Assembly (NCBI RefSeq): GCF_000445185.1
Contig: NZ_AVAF01000032.1
Span: forward strand, 1-64,000
DNA: 64,000 nucleotides
Reading direction: 5' to 3'
DNA from: Thermoanaerobacter sp. A7A
Lineage (GTDB): Bacteria > Bacillota > Thermoanaerobacteria > Thermoanaerobacterales > Thermoanaerobacteraceae
A program made the translations under genes and the position numbers. Positions 17,224 to 26,118 of this stretch are shown one piece after another. The number at the start of each line of letters is the position of its first letter. Positions within the stretch are counted from its first letter, which is position 1. The notes under the pieces are model-generated. The model saw nothing but the letters and a program-made list of their open reading frames with translations, was not told the DNA's origin and did not search any database.

Positions 17224-17429
17224 TTACTCCTTTTCATAGCAAATTTCCCTTATCCCGCATTCTGAACATCTTTTCTTTCGGCAGTAAATTTTATCTAAAA
17301 CATAAGAAGCTGTCTGAACCCATCCGGCCAGCTTTCCAAAATGTTTTTTAGCCGAAACGCCAAACATTCTTCTCTTACTGGGCACTCTGTACAGAAAAAA
17401 GTTTTACAGAACAAAGAAATTCTTTTCAA
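17224..17429 (-). pseudogene. Small Cys-rich frame(s): two Cys4 motifs in different frames
   Basis: Frame one (17295-17429, TTG start at best) contains C-KTFF-C-TE-C-PVREE-C. Frame two (17224-17367, ATG at 17367, 47 codons) ends with C-RKKR-C-SE-C-GIREI-C. Both have exactly C-x4-C-x2-C-x5-C. They overlap out of frame, so this is either one gene with tandem metal-binding motifs and a frameshift, or two overlapping small genes. The spacing resembles, but is not, the C-x6-C-x2-C-x5-C iron-sulphur motif of endonuclease III, and Cas4-like nucleases have related clusters. It lies between the helicase and the Mre11-like gene in the same direction. Confidence 0.45.
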
Positions 17430-17437
17430 ACTGTCAT

Positions 17438-19576
17438 TTATTCCAAACTTATTATCCTAATACGGAATTTATCTAAAAAATTCAATACCCCTTCGATATC
17501 CACATTATGAGCCCCATGCATTTTTATTTGCAATTTTGGGGGAAGGAAATGACTATATTTGGATACAAAAAATTCCTGTTCTTTAGTGTAGGGCAATAAA
17601 TTTTCTAAAGACCACTTTCTTCTCTTAATATCCTGTAAAATATCGATAAATTCATCACTGGCGGAAATCTCCATGCGTCCGATTCCATCTGTTTTTGCCA
17701 CGTCAACTCCATAATAGCGCAACATCCACATCAAAGTTCTAAAAATATTTGTGCCAGTAAAGGTTTCAAATAGTAAGCCCTCTTTCGTTTTCCAGACAAT
17801 CCTTTCGTCTGGCTTAACATTGAAATATCTATAAGGTGTCCTTAATTCTTCTAAAACAGTCTGGGCCCTCTCATCAATAAAATCAAACTTACAGTCTGAA
17901 CACAATATTTCGTGCATGCGCTCAGGAATACGGGGGTGCAATGGTCCTGGTCCACCTGAATATCTAGGAGGCTTTCCATCCACCGCTTTTTTTACATATA
18001 CTTTATTTTTATGAAAATCTATCTCTTCTATTTTCCACAGCTGCCCAGCAAGAATGATATTGTCTCCGTCGTTTAAAAGAGAAGTTTTTTCGATTTCTCC
18101 TATATTTTTATTTCCATAAAAAACTTCATAAACCTCTGGAGTCATGAAGACCGAGTAAAAATCTTTCTGCCTTAGCAGTCGTTCTCCCTCTAGGCCTACA
18201 ATTAACTCCTGGGTATCAGCCAATATTTCTAAATATTCCTTCTCAATCATGTGTTCAACTAATATACGGATATCTGATTTCGGCAATTCATGAAAGGCAG
18301 CGTTTTCACTTATCAATGAAACAAGTTCCTCAAGAGGGATACCGTTCAGCTGGTGACATATAGAAATAATTTGATGAAATAAAATATCATATGGGTACGG
18401 ATAGCCTTTGCTGGGTTCAATCCAACCTTGCAACAAGAGATCCATCACTGCAATAGATTGCAGCAATCCATATTTGTCTGTGGTATACATCTGCAAATAT
18501 TGACCTTCCCCTTGCTTTCTTCCTGACCTGCCCAGTCTCTGCTTTAAAGAGGAAACCGTAAATGTACTATCCACCTGTATTACCAGATCAATTTCCCCTA
18601 TATCGATCCCTAGTTCTAAGGAGCTTGTAGCTATAACACTTTTAATCTCAGTGGACTCTGCCATCAGCTTCTCCACAAATTCCCGTTCTGCCTTAGCTAT
18701 TGAAGAATGATGGGCATAATACCTTTCTCCCAGGCCCTCCCTTTGAGCTAAACGATTTAAAATTACTGTAGCCTCTTCTACTGCCGCCCGACTATTAAAA
18801 AAAATCAAAGAGGTATAGTTCCGGGTCAGTTCTAGAATATCTTCGTATAATTCCAGAGGATAATTTCCTGTTTTAGTTTTTTCAAAATGCATTAAACTGT
18901 AATAGATGTCCCTCTCAAATCCCTTTACTTCAATGATTTCCACATTATCTGGATTGTTGCAATTAACCCACTTTTTAATCAGAGAAAAATTATCGATTGT
19001 TGCTGACAACCCGATGATCCGAGGGGGCTTTTTGCTGTATCGCTCAATACGAGATAAGAGAGATCGGAGCTGAACTCCTCTTTCTGTATTAATAAAAGCG
19101 TGGAGCTCGTCAATTACAATAAATTCGAGGTCCTGAAATAATTGCTTCAAAGAGCGTGTTCTGTTTATGAACAAGCTTTCAATAGATTCGGGAGTAATCT
19201 GTAATATGCCAGCAGGATTATCAATTAATTTTTTCTTACTGTGTTGGCTCACATCACCATGCCACCTATGCACAGGAATATTCATCTCTTCACATAATTT
19301 TTGAAGTCGCTCAAATTGATTATTAATCAAAGCCTTTAGAGGAGAAACGTAAAGAACCTTCAAAACGCTAGGAGCTGTCTTCTCGATTTTGCTGATGATG
19401 GGCAAAAATGCAGCCTCAGTTTTTCCAGAAGCTGTACCTGACGACAACACCACATCTTTTTCTGTATCGATAATCACAGGGATTGCTTTTTCTTGGATAG
19501 GGGTAAAATGTTTCCATCCCATGTCCCATATTTTCTTTTGCACTTTATCTGATAGCTTATAAAATATTTGGCTCAT
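17438..19576 (-). CDS. DEAD/DEAH-box SF2 helicase, Shango helicase candidate
   Basis: A 712-residue superfamily II helicase. Motif Q/I is FTPIQEKAIPV and SSGTASGKTEAAFLPI (about 20-60), motif II is VIDELHAF (about 156; DELH), motif III is GLSATIDN (about 190), and the second RecA lobe has SLELGIDIGEIDLVIQVDS and QRLGRSGRKQGEG (motif VI). A long C-terminal domain resembles Lhr/BrxHI-type helicases. Together with the TerB protein and BrxD-like ATPase upstream (18-base gap to the latter) it matches the three-gene composition I know for the Shango anti-phage system. Nucleic acid unwinding or remodelling is the expected activity. Confidence 0.8.
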   Translation of the reverse strand: MSQIFYKLSDKVQKKIWDMGWKHFTPIQEKAIPVIIDTEKDVVLSSGTASGKTEAAFLPIISKIEKTAPSVLKVLYVSPLKALINNQFERLQKLCEEMNIPVHRWHGDVSQHSKKKLIDNPAGILQITPESIESLFINRTRSLKQLFQDLEFIVIDELHAFINTERGVQLRSLLSRIERYSKKPPRIIGLSATIDNFSLIKKWVNCNNPDNVEIIEVKGFERDIYYSLMHFEKTKTGNYPLELYEDILELTRNYTSLIFFNSRAAVEEATVILNRLAQREGLGERYYAHHSSIAKAEREFVEKLMAESTEIKSVIATSSLELGIDIGEIDLVIQVDSTFTVSSLKQRLGRSGRKQGEGQYLQMYTTDKYGLLQSIAVMDLLLQGWIEPSKGYPYPYDILFHQIISICHQLNGIPLEELVSLISENAAFHELPKSDIRILVEHMIEKEYLEILADTQELIVGLEGERLLRQKDFYSVFMTPEVYEVFYGNKNIGEIEKTSLLNDGDNIILAGQLWKIEEIDFHKNKVYVKKAVDGKPPRYSGGPGPLHPRIPERMHEILCSDCKFDFIDERAQTVLEELRTPYRYFNVKPDERIVWKTKEGLLFETFTGTNIFRTLMWMLRYYGVDVAKTDGIGRMEISASDEFIDILQDIKRRKWSLENLLPYTKEQEFFVSKYSHFLPPKLQIKMHGAHNVDIEGVLNFLDKFRIRIISLE

Positions 19577-19594
19577 ATTTATTTGCCTCCCAGG

Positions 19595-20926
19595 TTATGA
19601 AAGCTGGGTTCTTTTAAAACGTTTATGGATGTCGATGACTTTTTCCGAGGAGTTGTTTTCTCTAGTCTCTTCTCCTATATATAATTCTTCAAAATTCAGA
19701 GTAGGGTGTTCCATCTTAATATTCAAAAAGCTGATAAACTGCCTGACCACATCTCCTAAAATAATGTGCTTTTCAGCCCCTGGTCGCTTGTATGTCCACA
19801 GCAAATACTTCCGAATTTCTTCGTCCGTCACATTTATTTCATAGCCATAATGGGCTGCGTGGATATCCCGTATATTCATCAATAGAATCAAGGTTTCTTC
19901 AGGTGTAAGGGGAGTTAATTTCATTACTGCCTGCCTTAAATCTTGATATTCTTCCTTTTCCACCGCTGGCTTCAAACGTCGCTTCAATGCCTGGTAGCTG
20001 TAAAGCCCACGGCGCTCATCCTCTAAAAACTCAGGGGTACCGCTAAACGTTATATACAAACCCTCAACTGAACCTTGCAAAATGTCATTGTAGATCATCA
20101 GGATATAGTCATAATTTTTTTCTCTGGCTTCCCTATGAGTAATCTTATATAGATTGACTGCTTCATCTAAATTGATAATCAAGCCTGAATACCCTGCTTG
20201 CCTTACAAATTTACACAGCACTTTTAAGTAACTATAATAATTGCTATCATTAATGATCTCTCTAATTTCTAGGTCCCGCATTGCATCGGTTTTGGTCAAA
20301 TATTCTCCTCTGAGCCACCTCAAAGCTTGACGCTGTTTTTCCTTATCTTGCTTTACAAAACTTTTATAGTAAATACTTAGAACTTTTGCAAAATCGTAAC
20401 CACCCGTTAACTCATCTAAATGAGAAACAGCTTTAACAATTTCTTTCTCTACTGCTTGAACAAATACACTCTCCTCCAAAACAGCTTTATCTTCATAATC
20501 TAGGTCTTCCATTACTTTCTTTTGCAAACCCATTATCCACTGATCTAAAATAATGGGCAGGGCGTTCCCTTGGGGTGCGGATTTGGTTGATAGATTTTTT
20601 ATCAATTCATTGTACAAGGCCAGAGCTTGATTATCGCTTCCATACAATCTTCTATGGGGAGTAAAATCCGCATTGGTAACTACAAATCCTTCTTCTAGAC
20701 CCACTTGCCTAACAAAATTTTGCATAAAACTTTTTCCAGTTCCATAGGCGCCGATAAAAAACTTGATCATAGAGTTTCCATTTTCTTTTATGTCTCTTAA
20801 TTCTTCTCTTATTTGTTTCATTTCCGCTTCACGGCCCACCATTATATACTGGAGACCTTTTTTAGGAACCACCCCGCCTGCCAATGCACTTAAAATATCT
20901 GCTGAATCTCTCCTTTTAATTTTCAT
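19595..20926 (-). CDS. BrxD-like P-loop ATPase (DUF2791), Shango ATPase candidate
   Basis: A 443-residue protein with the BrxC/BrxD (DUF2791) pattern: ADILSALAGGVVPKKGLQYI and VGREAEM at the N-terminus, Walker A FFIGAYGTGKSFMQN (about 55-69), ADFTPHRRL, and Walker B GLIINLDEAVNLYK (about 245). BrxD-type ATPases accompany Lhr-like helicases in type 2 BREX, and an ATPase of this kind accompanies a TerB protein and helicase in Shango. The start codon overlaps the end of the TerB gene by 11 bases, so the products are probably made in fixed ratio. Confidence 0.8.
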   Translation of the reverse strand: MKIKRRDSADILSALAGGVVPKKGLQYIMVGREAEMKQIREELRDIKENGNSMIKFFIGAYGTGKSFMQNFVRQVGLEEGFVVTNADFTPHRRLYGSDNQALALYNELIKNLSTKSAPQGNALPIILDQWIMGLQKKVMEDLDYEDKAVLEESVFVQAVEKEIVKAVSHLDELTGGYDFAKVLSIYYKSFVKQDKEKQRQALRWLRGEYLTKTDAMRDLEIREIINDSNYYSYLKVLCKFVRQAGYSGLIINLDEAVNLYKITHREAREKNYDYILMIYNDILQGSVEGLYITFSGTPEFLEDERRGLYSYQALKRRLKPAVEKEEYQDLRQAVMKLTPLTPEETLILLMNIRDIHAAHYGYEINVTDEEIRKYLLWTYKRPGAEKHIILGDVVRQFISFLNIKMEHPTLNFEELYIGEETRENNSSEKVIDIHKRFKRTQLS

Positions 20927-22760
20927 GCCGATTTCTCCTCTCCACTTCTTCCCATACAGTTACCAGCTCTTCGTTTATCACATACTCTTCTCCTATGAGC
21001 TCAATAAAGACATCTTCTAAATATTCCTCCGCTTTAGCATTTATCTGCTCGACAAAAATCGTTACAGGAACACCTTGATCTCTCAACTGTTCCTCTGCTT
21101 CATTTATGCTTTTCTTTCTATTGGAAAATGTGCTGATAAATTTAGATTCCTCTTCTGTTAAGGAAGAAATAAATCCTTCCACATCAACTTCTTCATCAGA
21201 CAAGCAGATTCGAGACCTATTTTCGGGAATGTCTATTTCAGGCAAGTCCAGTTCAGGTTCAATTTCCTCGCCGTCTATCCCTGTGGTTTGGACTGGTCTT
21301 GGAGGTATAATATGTTTCGACTCTTCCTTTTCTTTCGATGCTACTTGAGAAAAACGACTCTTTACTCCTTTAACTGGAGAAAAACGGCTTTTGAGGCCTA
21401 CATCCTTTGTCAGGTCCAAGCTCTTTATTTCCTCTAATAAAGCTTCTTTAAACCCAGGAGGCAACAATTCTTCGTTTACTTGAAGCTGTCTGGTAACTCC
21501 AGCGAGCAATCGAGCAACATTCTCTGAAAGCCGGAATAAAGCTGTTACTTCATTGTAAAAATAATCTGTAGGCACATATTGTAAGTACTTTATAACCCGG
21601 CTTGGAACATTTCGACCTATTACTGCGCTATTAAAAAAGTGATATGTCTCTATTTTTTCTTCTGGTTTAAACCAGGCTTTCTCCAGATCTAATCCCTCTT
21701 CTATATTTATCCTTTGAAATAATTTTAAAGCCTGTTCAAAAACAGCATATACTCTTTGGGCATTGGTTTTAAAAAAGGTGGTTTCTGAATATCCATATAG
21801 AACCTTTCGCCATTCTTCCATAGGTATTTTGCTAATATCATCTTGATATTCTTTGAAAATCTGATAAAAATTGAGCCCAGAATACGGTTCTGCCCCTAAT
21901 CCCCATTTATAAGCCAATTCAATTTCATTCAGTTCTACCAACATATCCCTTATCCAGGGCACAATATATCTGTCCAGATCAGGAAGTCTATCCTTGTACG
22001 CCTCCCGTAAGCGGACCATCATACTAACGTTGAACGCAGCATTTTGATTGAATGTATAGTTCAAGAGTTCATAAACAAATAAGATTACGTAGCTCAAATC
22101 TGTGTCCAAATAATTGCCGTTTAGTGCCTGATACCTCCAGTAGAAATACCACCTCTTCTGCCTTTCGTCCAAATCTCTAAAAGTAGTCCAATACACCTTC
22201 AATGGCACAAAATCCGCCTTCCTGAGTTTCATATCAGCGTATTTAATCGAATCCTTCATAAACTCCGTTTCACGAGTGGAAAAAGTAATCTCTATAGTAG
22301 GTGAACTCGACTTTTTAGCTTTGAGAGAGTTTTTTAGTTCCTCAATTTCTTTTCTTATGTAGAGAGGAGTTTCAAGGTGAGCATATTCTGGCAGTATGAT
22401 ATCTTCTTCCTTGTAAAATTTCTCTTTTCCTTTTTGAAGTAAAACTTTTTCTGGAGAAGGATCAAGTTTTTTGACTTGAGTAATTTCCTCTGTAGGAGAA
22501 ATCCGAGTTGGTGTTTCGGGGAGCTTCTTTGAAACCTCTTCTTCCCTTTCTGAATACTCCTTCTGCCATTTCTTAATAAAAAACATATCTATCCAACCCA
22601 ATACCATAGTCAAAGGGAGCAATTTGCCTGCGGAAAATATGACGATCAAGAGATATATCGCAGCCTTTAGATATTTTTGATAATAAAAAAGATGCGCTCC
22701 AAAACCCCCCAAGAAAAAGGCCAATAAATAGCCTACTGTCGGAGACTTGCCTTTTTTCAT
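20916..22760 (-). CDS. TM2-TerB_N-TerB_C protein, Shango TerB candidate
   Basis: A 614-residue three-part protein. Residues 5-60 form a TM2-like helical hairpin (VGYLLAFFLGGFGAHLFYYQ and then AAIYLLIVIFSAG). Residues about 170-430 match TerB_N (RQKRWYFYWRYQALNGNYLD, TDLSYVILFVYELLNYTF). After a low-complexity linker, about 515-605 form a TerB_C-like acidic helical domain. TerB modules are metal-binding, membrane-linked domains of stress and phage-defence operons. First gene of the island operon; its start is only 43 bases from the upstream epimerase stop. The TM2 anchor predicts that the whole complex is recruited to the membrane. Confidence 0.8.
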   Translation of the reverse strand: MKKGKSPTVGYLLAFFLGGFGAHLFYYQKYLKAAIYLLIVIFSAGKLLPLTMVLGWIDMFFIKKWQKEYSEREEEVSKKLPETPTRISPTEEITQVKKLDPSPEKVLLQKGKEKFYKEEDIILPEYAHLETPLYIRKEIEELKNSLKAKKSSSPTIEITFSTRETEFMKDSIKYADMKLRKADFVPLKVYWTTFRDLDERQKRWYFYWRYQALNGNYLDTDLSYVILFVYELLNYTFNQNAAFNVSMMVRLREAYKDRLPDLDRYIVPWIRDMLVELNEIELAYKWGLGAEPYSGLNFYQIFKEYQDDISKIPMEEWRKVLYGYSETTFFKTNAQRVYAVFEQALKLFQRINIEEGLDLEKAWFKPEEKIETYHFFNSAVIGRNVPSRVIKYLQYVPTDYFYNEVTALFRLSENVARLLAGVTRQLQVNEELLPPGFKEALLEEIKSLDLTKDVGLKSRFSPVKGVKSRFSQVASKEKEESKHIIPPRPVQTTGIDGEEIEPELDLPEIDIPENRSRICLSDEEVDVEGFISSLTEEESKFISTFSNRKKSINEAEEQLRDQGVPVTIFVEQINAKAEEYLEDVFIELIGEEYVINEELVTVWEEVERRNRHEN

Positions 22761-22802
22761 TTAATTGCCCCTCCCAGAATTTTTTAGGGAATCTTCATAG
22801 CC

Positions 22803-23723
22803 TTATTTGACGTTCCCTTTATAATACTCAATTGTCTCCCTTAACCCCTCTTCCAAACTATACTCCGGTTTCCATCCAAGCACATCCAAAGCTTTTTTAT
22901 TATCAAGATAACTATGTACTATATCTCCTTTTCGAGGCTCTGTATAAATAGGCTTTAAAGAGGCATTCATGATTTTATTCATTATCTCAACAAGCTCATT
23001 TATACTTGTAGGTTTATTCGTGCTTATATTTACAACTTCATTATCTCCCTTTTCCAATGCCAAAAGATTAGCTTTCGCCACATCTTTTACATAAACAAAA
23101 TCACGCGTTTGCTTTCCATCTCCAAAAATAATAGGTCTTTCCCCTTTAAGCATTTTATCTATAAAAATAGATATTACTCCACCTTCTCCTTTTGGGTCCT
23201 GTCTTATCCCATATACATTTGCATAGCGCAAAATCGTATATTTCAATCCATACAATTGGCTGTATACCTCAAAATAATGCTCTGGTGTGTGTTTTGATAT
23301 TCCATAGTAAGATATGGGATTTACTTTATGTTTCTCATCAATGGGAAGATATTCAGGATTTCCATACACTGCTGCTGATGAAGCGTATATAACTTTTTTA
23401 ACACCACTTTTTCTGCAACATTCCAGTAAATATACTGTTCCAAGTATATTTACCTTCGCATCAAATACAGGATTATCAATTGATTTCTGCACCTCTATCT
23501 GAGCTGCCTGATGTATCACATAATCAGGCTTTTCTTTTTTAAATATTTCACACAAGTTCTCATCTGTAATGTCTTTTTTATAAAAAATGGCCTTTTTATT
23601 TATAAATTCTTCTTTTCCTGTTGAAAGATTATCAACTATTATGACTTCATATCCATTTTCAATCAGCAAATCTACTACATGTGAACCTATAAAGCCTGCA
23701 CCACCTGTGACTAAAACTTTCAT
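22803..23723 (-). CDS. NAD-dependent sugar epimerase (extended SDR), copy 2
   Basis: A 306-residue paralogue of the protein at 10926-11876, with VTGGAGFIGSHVVDLL at residues 5-20, the YYGISK catalytic Tyr/Lys motif and the same RDFVYVKDVAKANLLALE block. The DNA is also closely similar, so the duplication is recent. It differs at scattered positions and lacks the last ten residues of copy 1. It appears intact. The sugar transferase gene lies 13 bases upstream, as in copy 1. Confidence 0.85.
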   Translation of the reverse strand: MKVLVTGGAGFIGSHVVDLLIENGYEVIIVDNLSTGKEEFINKKAIFYKKDITDENLCEIFKKEKPDYVIHQAAQIEVQKSIDNPVFDAKVNILGTVYLLECCRKSGVKKVIYASSAAVYGNPEYLPIDEKHKVNPISYYGISKHTPEHYFEVYSQLYGLKYTILRYANVYGIRQDPKGEGGVISIFIDKMLKGERPIIFGDGKQTRDFVYVKDVAKANLLALEKGDNEVVNISTNKPTSINELVEIMNKIMNASLKPIYTEPRKGDIVHSYLDNKKALDVLGWKPEYSLEEGLRETIEYYKGNVK

Positions 23724-23736
23724 CGTATATATCTCC

Positions 23737-25151
23737 TCACTTATCTATTTTTGTAATTCCTAATTCACTGTAAACATTATAGTTTAAAGATTTCAACAGC
23801 TCTTCTAATTCCATCTCTCTTTTCACACCAGAAGATGCTTCTTTTATGAATATGGTCTTTAATGTCAATAATATTATCTTAATATCAAGCCATAAAGAGT
23901 AATTTGTGATATATATAAGGTCCAATCTCAATTTGTCGTCCACATCTGTCGTATACTTTCCAAATACCTGTGCAAGACCTGTTATCCCTGCCTTTACATT
24001 ATGCCTGTACTTGTATGAAGGATACTGCTTTTCAAATTGTTCTACAAAATATGGTCTTTCAGGTCTGGGACCTACAAAGCTCATATCGCCCTTCAAAACA
24101 TTAAATAATTGAGGCAGTTCATCAAGTCTAGTCGCCCTTAACACCTTGCCTACTTTTGTAATCCTTGGATCATCCTCTGTAGCTAAAACAGGTCCTGTCA
24201 TTTTTTCAGCATCTTTGACCATTGTCCTAAATTTATATACATTAAACTTCTTGCCTTTCTCTGTTACTCTTAACTGCTTATAAATCACTGGACCGGGTGA
24301 AGTCGCTTTAATCAACATAGCAATTATTACCATTAGAGGCAAAGTAACTACTATACCAATAAATGAAAAAACTATATCGAAAAGCCTTTTAATTAACTTA
24401 TCTTCACTAGTCAATGAAGGATAATTCACACTTATAACAGGAACATCATCAAATTGTACAAATTGCGATTTTACTAAAAGAATATCTCTTAGATTTGGGA
24501 CAATAAAAAGATGTTTCTTAAATTTCATTGAATCATAAAAAAGACGGGTCTTAAGATTCTCATCAACACCACTGCATATGTATATTGCATCTACTTCATT
24601 GATGTGATTAATAATCTCATCATATCTTTGAGGACTTATTATGTACTTTATATCAAACCAACCTCTAGAACTTGAAATTAATTTCTTCGCTAATTTTTCT
24701 GCTACTTCCTTTTCGCCTATAATCATTACTTTCTTCTCGCCATGCACATATTTTCTTACATTTTGTACTAAATATCTCCACAGGGACAACAATACAAGCT
24801 GAATTCCAAAAGCTATAAAAAATATGCTCCGTGGAAATGCAAACTGTCTTATAAAAAATGTTGAAGCTACTGTTACAACCTGCAGCAGCAGTAAGGAAAG
24901 AATTAAAGAAAACACTATATCTCCATAGCTTTTCCGTGAGTATTATACAAACCATAAATATGAAATAAAATAATAGCAGACAATGTGATCACAGGAATTA
25001 ACTCATAATATGGCTCAAGGTTTGCAATTGGCGGATTTGTTCCAAATTTGATAGTATACGCAAGTATAAATCCTGTATGAATTAATAATAAATCTACAAT
25101 GAAAACAATAAATTTGCTTAATTTAAAGAATTTATGAAAATGGGTATGCAT
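23737..25151 (-). pseudogene. Polyprenyl glycosylphosphotransferase copy 2, one-base frameshift
   Basis: The N-terminal frame (ATG at 25151 behind AGGTGG) gives the first membrane helices up to FHIYGLYNTHGKAMEI and a TAG at about 24919. The rest (IVFSLILSLLLLQ to the C-terminus with SFVGPRPERP) is open in the frame one base away. Aligning with copy 1 (YNTLRKNYNDIVFSL) shows that one missing base near 24930 explains the break. The catalytic domain is complete but separated from its start, so the gene is probably inactive unless the base is a sequencing error. Confidence 0.85.
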
Positions 25152-25193
25152 TAGAGACACCACCTATTAAAATAATTTGTCACTTGGGTAGAA

Positions 25194-26096
25194 TTATCGT
25201 TGTAGATTTAAAGCTTTTTGGGTACGTGCATTTATCTTATAATTTTTAAACAACCGGTTTATATCATCTTTGCTTTTGACATAACTTTTCATTATTTCAC
25301 TATAATCGATAAAATTATTTACCCTATTAATATTAAATCTACAGAACAATAATATCTTCAAATACAGAAAAGTTCTATATTTATCATCAATAGTCTTTTT
25401 AAAATTCAGTCTCATAAAAAGTTTTTCATAAGATGAATATAACACGAGAAAATATATGTATGGAATAAATATCATTGAAAGAGTTATTGGTAAAATAAAA
25501 TCTTTTATAAGTTCCAAAAGAACAATATTTTTTATATCACTTAAAAATCTGTTTAATGAACTAAATATTAAAAACAAACCAACACCTGCAGTCGTGTGTC
25601 TCAACAGATTAGCTGTTACTTCGTACTCTTTATTTTCATACTCTACCTTGTGTTCAGCAATTCCTACCATAAGAGATAAAAAAACAAACAAAGAAATTAA
25701 AATAATTTCACAGATTAATGAAAAGTTGTATGAATCCACAATAAATCCCACCAGAACACCTATGCTGAGATTATTTTTTGCCATCTCTTTAAAGTATTTC
25801 ATATCTTTAGCTTCGTTTATCGATTTTATAGTAGAAGGAATAGCAGTAACTATATACCATATAATAGTATCTTTTAATAATTTAAACTCCCAGAGTCCAA
25901 TTTTAAACAATATAAAAACTGTTAATGATACATATAAAACCATACTTATATGCCAACCAATCAATTTTCTGTCAAAAAATGCTTTGAGGAGATCCCATAA
26001 CGAGTGCCTAGTATCTTTTTTATAGATCACTAAAACCAATAATATGAGTAGCCAAAAGCCAATTGCTAACTCCCTATTGCTAAAATTTTCTAGCAT
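25194..26096 (-). CDS. Hypothetical polytopic membrane protein
   Basis: A 300-residue protein with about six to seven hydrophobic helices in the first 220 residues (for example LAIGFWLLILLVLVIY and LISLFVFLSLMVGIA) and a soluble basic C-terminus. The family is not recognised. Position inside the polysaccharide cluster, between an initiating transferase and a glycosyltransferase, might suggest an envelope role. It does not look like a Wzx flippase, which would have about 12 helices. Confidence 0.6.
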   Translation of the reverse strand: MLENFSNRELAIGFWLLILLVLVIYKKDTRHSLWDLLKAFFDRKLIGWHISMVLYVSLTVFILFKIGLWEFKLLKDTIIWYIVTAIPSTIKSINEAKDMKYFKEMAKNNLSIGVLVGFIVDSYNFSLICEIILISLFVFLSLMVGIAEHKVEYENKEYEVTANLLRHTTAGVGLFLIFSSLNRFLSDIKNIVLLELIKDFILPITLSMIFIPYIYFLVLYSSYEKLFMRLNFKKTIDDKYRTFLYLKILLFCRFNINRVNNFIDYSEIMKSYVKSKDDINRLFKNYKINARTQKALNLQR

Positions 26097-26118
26097 TTTA
26101 CTTTACTCCTCGTAAAAA

